Source: SBAX01 sp043806315 (GTDB taxonomy: Bacteria; Planctomycetota; Phycisphaerae; UBA1845). From it: 64,000 nt of DNA. A model generated the notes under the pieces. It was not told where the DNA came from, made no database searches, and saw only the letters and a list, made by a program, of their open reading frames with translations. The position numbers and the translations under genes are program-made. This document shows, piece by piece, positions 59,666 to 64,000 of the stretch. The DNA lies in contig JAZDHF010000280.1 in assembly GCA_043806315.1 (NCBI GenBank), positions 12,618-76,617 on the forward strand. The letters run 5' to 3'. Position 1 is the first letter of the stretch. Each line of letters opens with the position of its first letter.

Positions 59666-61669
59666 CTACGGTGCGGGCGTGGTGTCGTCGGTCCTGGTGT
59701 TTCGATACCACACCAGGCGGTCGTCGCTGAGGCCTGCGCCGGAGCGGCGGTCGAGCGTGCCGACGATGTCGTCCTTGCCGTCGCCATCGAGATCGACCAC
59801 CAGCAGGGCATTGATGACCGTGGACGTGTCCACCTGGGTGACGCCCACGCCGGTGCCTCCGGGCGTCGTCGTTGCGGCGTCCGGATCGGGCGGGGGCGGC
59901 GCATTCGGGTCGGTGGTGTCGGGCGGGTTGTCCTGGATGATCGCCTGTCCGACCCACGGGTCGTAGACCGACCCGCCCACGGTCCCGTCGTACCAATAGA
60001 CGCCCCCCTCCGCGGCCACCATCAGATCGATCTGCCCGTCGCCGGTGACATCGCCGAGGGCGATCGCCTCCGGCTCTTGGTCGTTGAACTCGGTGAGGGT
60101 GAAGACCGGCCAGGGGAAGTCGGTCCGATCCGGCACCGGGTCGCTCGGCGGGAACTCCGGCGGCAGGGTCAACGTACTGGGCCGGCGGAACCACTGGACG
60201 ATCTGGCCCACGGTCGAACGGACGACGACGTCCTGGTAGGTGTCGCTGTCTACGTCGCCGATCGCCAGCACGTTAGCCGCCGTATCGACCTGTCCGATGG
60301 GACGCAACTCCCAATTCGAGGCGAAGAACCGCCACTTGCCGGGGACGCAGACTCCGGCGTCGAGACCCGGACAGTCACTATCATTGGTGCACGAATCGCC
60401 GTTGGTTGCTCCGCCGACACACACGGCGCTCACGCAAATGCCATCGGGGATGCCGGGGCAGTCGGCGTCGCCGTTGGGACAGTTGCCGCCGTCATTGGCT
60501 CCGCCTGAACAAACGTCCGGCACGGGATCGCTCGCCCCTTCGATGACCGAAGTGAAACCTCCGGACACCAAGGGGTTCCGCGCCCAGCGCACGTTGAGGC
60601 TGATGGAGTTGCTGTAGGCCGCCACCACGTCCAGATCGTTGTCGCCGTCCACGTCATAGAGGGCCACGTCGGTGACCTCCGGAGCGTCGGCCATGATCGT
60701 CAAGGGCACTCCGCGCGACAGAGGGATGTCGCACGGCACGCCCCAGGCGCTGGAATCCTCCGCCAACGCCCCGCCCGGGTTGATCCACACGTCCACGGTG
60801 TTGGTCGGCGGTTCCTGGCCCAGCTCTTTGCACTCGCCGGGGTTGAGGGCGACGACGATCTCATCGCCCGGGTTGCCGTCGAGGTCGCCGACGGCCAGCG
60901 CCGTGAAACCCGCCCGCTCCGGCTTGGTCTTCAACTCTTCGAAGTCGACCGTCTCCTTGCCGGGGAACTGGTTATGGATCCAGCGATCGTTGACGTACGG
61001 GTTCACCAAGGCCATCTCGATCCAGCGGTCGCCGTCGGCCACGAAGGCCGCATCGCCGGGGTTAAAGAGGACGATGATCTCCCCGTCCAGCTTGCTGATT
61101 TCCGCCGGCGGACTCGTGGGGCACAGACCGGTGAACCCCGTCGCTTTGACCAACACGACCACATCCAGCCAGCCGTCGCCGTTGATCTGTCCCAACTCCA
61201 ATCCCGCCACTACCGCGATCGGCGTCGTGCCCGCGAGGGTGATCGTGCGGAAGGAGATCGTGCCGGCCGGATCGCGCCGTTGCAGATGAAGCTGAATCGG
61301 TTGCGACTGGTTCCAAGCACTGACTAGGTCGGTGAGGCCGTCCTGATCGACGTCGCCTTCGACGACGAACTTGGGACCGGCTGAATCCTCCTCGACGGGG
61401 TCAATCTGGAACGCGGTGAAAAAGCTCCGCGTTTCCTCGGAGGGAAGTTCAACGGTGTCGTTTCCCGGATCGGTTCCCGGCACGCTCGTGCCACCGGTCC
61501 CGCCGGGTGATAGCGGAGCGTCCGAAAACTCGCTATCTACCGTGGCGAAGCCGTCGCCGCCGGGTGGGGAGCCCTGTTGGGCCACTTGGTTGAGGACGGT
61601 ATCGCAGCCGAACAGAACGGCCAGCGCCGCCGCCGTGACTGCGAGCCCTTTCAGAATCGAAGTCTTCAT
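59666..61669 (-). CDS. FG-GAP/VCBS repeat lipoprotein
   Basis: 667 residues. The signal TSILKGLAVTAAALAVLFGC has a lipobox. The body has seven or so FG-GAP-like calcium-binding loops: DVDQDGLTDLV, INGDGWLDVVV, DLDGNPGDEIV, DVDGDNDLDVV, DVDSDTYQDVV, DVTGDGQIDLM and DLDGDGKDDIV. Such repeats form an integrin-like propeller. A Cys-rich double repeat (CSGGANDGGNCPNGDADCPG, CVGGATNGDSCTNDSDCPG) interrupts it. AGGAG lies before the start at 61669. It is a surface adhesion or binding protein by type. Confidence 0.85.
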   Translation of the reverse strand: MKTSILKGLAVTAAALAVLFGCDTVLNQVAQQGSPPGGDGFATVDSEFSDAPLSPGGTGGTSVPGTDPGNDTVELPSEETRSFFTAFQIDPVEEDSAGPKFVVEGDVDQDGLTDLVSAWNQSQPIQLHLQRRDPAGTISFRTITLAGTTPIAVVAGLELGQINGDGWLDVVVLVKATGFTGLCPTSPPAEISKLDGEIIVLFNPGDAAFVADGDRWIEMALVNPYVNDRWIHNQFPGKETVDFEELKTKPERAGFTALAVGDLDGNPGDEIVVALNPGECKELGQEPPTNTVDVWINPGGALAEDSSAWGVPCDIPLSRGVPLTIMADAPEVTDVALYDVDGDNDLDVVAAYSNSISLNVRWARNPLVSGGFTSVIEGASDPVPDVCSGGANDGGNCPNGDADCPGIPDGICVSAVCVGGATNGDSCTNDSDCPGLDAGVCVPGKWRFFASNWELRPIGQVDTAANVLAIGDVDSDTYQDVVVRSTVGQIVQWFRRPSTLTLPPEFPPSDPVPDRTDFPWPVFTLTEFNDQEPEAIALGDVTGDGQIDLMVAAEGGVYWYDGTVGGSVYDPWVGQAIIQDNPPDTTDPNAPPPPDPDAATTTPGGTGVGVTQVDTSTVINALLVVDLDGDGKDDIVGTLDRRSGAGLSDDRLVWYRNTRTDDTTPAP

Positions 61670-61818
61670 GGGGATCTCCTGGGCCGATAGGCGCAACGCG
61701 CCCCGGCCGATCCGGTCAGTTCTCGCTTGGGTTATCGGTTCGCACGGGGATCGACTTGTGGGGCCGCTCGGCAGCGGGACTGTCCGCCGTCCGATAGCCT
61801 GTGGGCCCGATGGTTCGT

Positions 61819-61858
61819 TCCATTCGACAATCGACATTCGACAATCGACAATCTGCCC
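61819..61858 (+). repeat. ATTCGACAATCG tract, left partner
   Basis: Reiterated CATTCGACAATCGACATTCG and further units. Its inverted partner is at 62420-62453. Together they bracket the release-factor-like gene at 61888-62418. Confidence 0.75.
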
Positions 61859-61887
61859 CCCGTAGTGTCGGCGGGATCGTGACGGCC

Positions 61888-62418
61888 ATGAAATCATGCA
61901 GTGATTCAGCCGACCGGTACCTGTCGCTCGACGATCCGGCGCTCGTCGGGCAGTGCAGCGTCGACCACTACCGATCCGGCGGGCCGGGTGGGCAGAAGCG
62001 CAACAAGACCAGTTCCGCCGTTCGCTTGCGACACCATCCGACCGGGCTGTCGGTCACCGCGGCGGACGATCGCTCGCAACGGGTCAACACGGTTCGCGCG
62101 ATCCGCCGCCTTCGGGAAGCGATCGCCCTCCAAGTGCGGGCGGATCTCAATTGGGAACGCTATCAGCCGAGCGATCTGCTGTCCGCTTGCATCACCCCGG
62201 ACGGGCGACTCGCCGTGGGACGGCGCGACGGGCGATACTACTCCGCGGTCCGCGAGGTCTTGGATGTACTTGCGGCGGGTGAGATGCGCGTCCGTGAAGC
62301 GGCGGAGCGCATCGGCGTGTCCACGGCGCACTTGGTCAAGTTCATCCAGACCGACCCGAAACTGTGGGAACGTGTGAATCAGATGCGCGCCGAGGTCGGC
62401 GTGAAGCCCCTTCGTTAG
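61888..62418 (+). CDS. Release-factor-like (GGQ) protein
   Basis: 176 residues. The catalytic GGQ loop is intact in SGGPGGQKRNKTSSAVRLRH, the signature of class I release factors and ArfB-type peptidyl-tRNA hydrolases. The codon-recognition domain of RF1/RF2 is missing. A C-terminal helix-turn-helix-like part (VREAAERIGVSTAHLVKFIQ) replaces it. It may rescue stalled ribosomes or hydrolyse peptidyl-tRNA. The start at 61888 (MKSCSDSADRY) could also be GTG 61879. The gene is bracketed by two inverted copies of a reiterated tract. Confidence 0.8.
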   Translation: MKSCSDSADRYLSLDDPALVGQCSVDHYRSGGPGGQKRNKTSSAVRLRHHPTGLSVTAADDRSQRVNTVRAIRRLREAIALQVRADLNWERYQPSDLLSACITPDGRLAVGRRDGRYYSAVREVLDVLAAGEMRVREAAERIGVSTAHLVKFIQTDPKLWERVNQMRAEVGVKPLR

Positions 62419-62419
62419 C

Positions 62420-62453
62420 GGGAATTGTCGATTGTCGAATGTCGAATGTCGGC
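62420..62453 (-). repeat. CGAATGTCGAATGTC tract, right partner
   Basis: Reiterated ATTGTCGAATGTCGAATGTC, inverted relative to the tract at 61819-61858. It begins 2 nt after the stop of the release-factor-like gene and contains the TTG I take as the queA start. Confidence 0.75.
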
Positions 62454-63523
62454 TGGCCACGAAGTTCCCCATCGAGGAGCTGGACTACGCGTTGCCGCCG
62501 GAGCTGATCGCCCAGACGCCGGCGGCGCGGCGCGAGGACGCGCGCTTGCTGGCCGTCGATCGGGCGACGTGCGGACTTCGCGACGGCTCGATCGTTGACC
62601 TGCCCGACTTGCTCCGACCCGGCGATCTTCTTGTCGTCAACGACACCAAGGTGCTGCCCGCGAAGTTCACCGCCCGGCGGGAAACCGGGGGCGCGGTTCC
62701 GGGGTTGTTCGTCGAGGAGGAAGGTCCGGGCCGCTGGCGAGCGTTGCTCGAAGGATCGAAACGCCTGCGGATCGGGGAAGTCCTCACGGTCGAGGCGCAC
62801 GAAGGCCCGCCGGTATCCCTGGAATTGCTGGCCCGCGACGAGGGTGGCCACTGGGACGTACGGGTCGATGCAGAGGGCTCGGTCGAGCAGATTCTCGAGC
62901 GCATCGGGCAAACACCGTTACCGCCCTACATCCGTCGGACCGTGGCCGATCGCGCCGCCGACGCGATCGATCGGGACCGGTATCAAACCGTGTACGCGCG
63001 AAAACTCGGGGCCGTCGCTGCCCCGACGGCCGGGCTGCATCTGACTGAACCGTTGCTCGATCGACTTCGGCACCACGGTGTGAATGTAGCCTTCGTGACT
63101 CTCCACGTCGGTCTGGGCACCTTCAAGCCCGTCACCGTGGATGATCTGTCGCGGCATGTGATGCATGCCGAGCGATATAAGCTTCCCCAGGAAACCGCGG
63201 AGGCCGTCAAGGCCTGTCGCGGTCGCGGTGGCCGCGTCGTCGCCGTCGGCACCACGACAGTGCGCGTGCTCGAATCATCCCATGACGCCGGCGACGCCCG
63301 CACGGTTCACCCCGGCTGCGGATCGACCACTCTTCTCATCTACCCGCCGTACGATTTCCGCGTCGTCGATGTGTTGCTGACCAACTTCCATCTTCCGAAA
63401 AGCACGTTGCTGGCCCTGGTGATGGCCTTTGCCGGCGCCGAACGAATCCGCCGCGCCTACGCCTACGCCGTTGAACAGCGCTACCGCTTTTACAGCTTCG
63501 GCGACGCGATGCTGGTCATGTAG
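62432..63523 (+). CDS. queA: S-adenosylmethionine:tRNA ribosyltransferase-isomerase QueA
   Basis: About 363 residues against 356 in E. coli. Motifs are LDYALPPELIAQTPAARREDARLL, DLLRPGDLLVVNDTKVLPA, AAPTAGLHLTEPLL, VAFVTLHVGLGTF and LLTNFHLPKSTLLALVMAFAG. It adds the epoxycyclopentane ring of queuosine to tRNA from SAM. The first in-frame starts are TTG 62432 (inside a repeat) and CTG 62453; no in-frame ATG precedes FPIEELDYALP. The natural start seems to have been replaced by repeat DNA, so the enzyme may be made at low level. Confidence 0.93.
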   Translation: MSNVECRLATKFPIEELDYALPPELIAQTPAARREDARLLAVDRATCGLRDGSIVDLPDLLRPGDLLVVNDTKVLPAKFTARRETGGAVPGLFVEEEGPGRWRALLEGSKRLRIGEVLTVEAHEGPPVSLELLARDEGGHWDVRVDAEGSVEQILERIGQTPLPPYIRRTVADRAADAIDRDRYQTVYARKLGAVAAPTAGLHLTEPLLDRLRHHGVNVAFVTLHVGLGTFKPVTVDDLSRHVMHAERYKLPQETAEAVKACRGRGGRVVAVGTTTVRVLESSHDAGDARTVHPGCGSTTLLIYPPYDFRVVDVLLTNFHLPKSTLLALVMAFAGAERIRRAYAYAVEQRYRFYSFGDAMLVM

Positions 63524-63665
63524 AAGCGTGTCCGGCGAAATGCCGAGCCGCCGATACGCTCCTGCCCTTGCGTCCGGCGTTAGAACGGATACCGTTACGC
63601 GCGCAGGGTCTGCGGTGCCGCGATGCCGATCGTTAGCCCGAATTATTCAAAGGCGCCCTTGTTTT

Positions 63666-63726
63666 ACGACCTCCTTGCGAGTTAAGTTACTCTTGTAGCG
63701 ACAGTTAACTCAAACAAGGAGGTCGT
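63666..63726 (+). promoter_or_regulatory. Hairpin sequestering the transposase ribosome site
   Basis: ACGACCTCCTTG (63666-63677) pairs perfectly with CAAGGAGGTCGT (63715-63726), and GAGTTAA (63679-63685) pairs with TTAACTC (63705-63711) inside it. The stem contains the Shine-Dalgarno sequence AAGGAGGT 6 nt before the transposase start. Transcripts entering from outside the element would therefore bury the ribosome site, while a transcript starting inside the left arm would not. This is the same logic as read-through protection in other insertion sequences. Confidence 0.7.
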
Positions 63727-63731
63727 GAGTT

Positions 63732-64000
63732 ATGGAACAGACTGCGGAACGGATTCGCTTCGATTTTCTCCCCGGGCTGCCCATCGTCGTCGAACCCAAG
63801 GCGACGCTCATGAGCAGCGACGCGGGAATACTACCCATCCGCCAGTTCGATGAGCGGATCTCTTTCACCGAACGTTTCGTCGGCGGTCTGCACGACCCGC
63901 GTGTTCCGGCCCTGACCGACCACGGCTTCGACGAGATGGTCCGCCAGCGAATCTACGGCATTCTCGCCGGATATGAGGACTGCAACGATCACGACGCCCT
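63732..64000 (+). CDS. IS1380-family transposase, N-terminal part
   Basis: Only the first 89 residues are in the window: MEQTAERIRFDFLPGLPIVV, then EPKATLMSSDAGILPIRQFD, FTERFVGGLHDPRVPALTDH and IYGILAGYEDCNDHDA. This start is characteristic of IS1380-type transposases: the first catalytic Asp is expected in SSDAG, and AGYEDCNDHD is a family motif. The frame is open to the window end. A perfect Shine-Dalgarno sequence lies in a hairpin upstream. Confidence 0.85.
   Translation, partial: MEQTAERIRFDFLPGLPIVVEPKATLMSSDAGILPIRQFDERISFTERFVGGLHDPRVPALTDHGFDEMVRQRIYGILAGYEDCNDHDA

Larger units (their letters stand above)
63656..64000 (+). mobile_element. Left end of an IS1380-type insertion sequence, cut by the window
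   Basis: The transposase gene starting at 63732 and the stretch just upstream look like an insertion sequence. The exact tip is uncertain; CCCTTGTTTTACGACC near 63656-63671 is a candidate left end. Its right end is outside the window. Confidence 0.5.

Overview
The window is a GC-rich chromosomal segment, most likely from a member of the Planctomycetota. The pointers are a run of type IV pilus / type II secretion pseudopilins with GspG-like domains, a PEP-CTERM protein, secreted proteins with dockerin-like or beta-helix segments, three membrane proteins ending in the zinc ribbon C-x2-C-x-YDLTGN-x-SG-x-CPECG, a WD40-GTPase-cyclase giant, and many short repeat elements lying between and inside genes. 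No rRNA, tRNA or CRISPR array was seen.

Layout. 1-12980: a nine-gene minus-strand pilus/secretion operon (PilB/GspE-like ATPase, PilT, second GspE-like ATPase, GspF/PilC, five pseudopilins) behind a sigma70-type promoter. 13093-19024: secreted proteins, a PEP-CTERM protein, a metallo-beta-lactamase-fold hydrolase and a 60-residue lipoprotein. 19735-25050: rho, then a WD40-GTPase-zinc-cyclase protein of 1,059 residues preceded by a broken TIR domain, with a parS-like ParB site on each side. 25103-28686: ECF sigma / anti-sigma operon, lipoprotein, GNAT. 28691-35475: glycosyltransferases and methyltransferases. 35649-41216: mutM and two convergent peptide transporters (POT and OPT). 41876-45192: a degenerate receiver divergent from a globin-coupled sensor kinase and NtrC-type regulator. 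45229-48738: metH. 49168-50915: the YDLTGN trio. 50945-54328: ROK kinase, GHL10-type lipoprotein and murQ, a likely wall-recycling set. 54445-55204: HigBA-like toxin-antitoxin operon. 55333-59464: HNH nuclease, LOG-family protein, bPH2 membrane protein and a PMT-type glycosyltransferase. 59666-63523: FG-GAP lipoprotein, release-factor-like protein and queA. 63732-end: start of an IS1380-type transposase.

The strongest structural signal is a set of short reiterated elements made of 7-11 nt units (for example AGTTCAAAGTTCGA), usually arranged as two inverted arms. Arms supply the leader peptides of the pseudopilins, enter metH and a ROK kinase in frame, provide start or stop codons, and bracket one complete gene. 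They behave like protein-tolerated palindromic elements and are the best candidate here for an undescribed system. The parS-like pair around the WD40-GTPase-cyclase locus and the TIR remnant at its start are the next most interesting.

Start sites were chosen by Shine-Dalgarno placement and family alignment from memory. Functions are family-level inferences; no database search was run.
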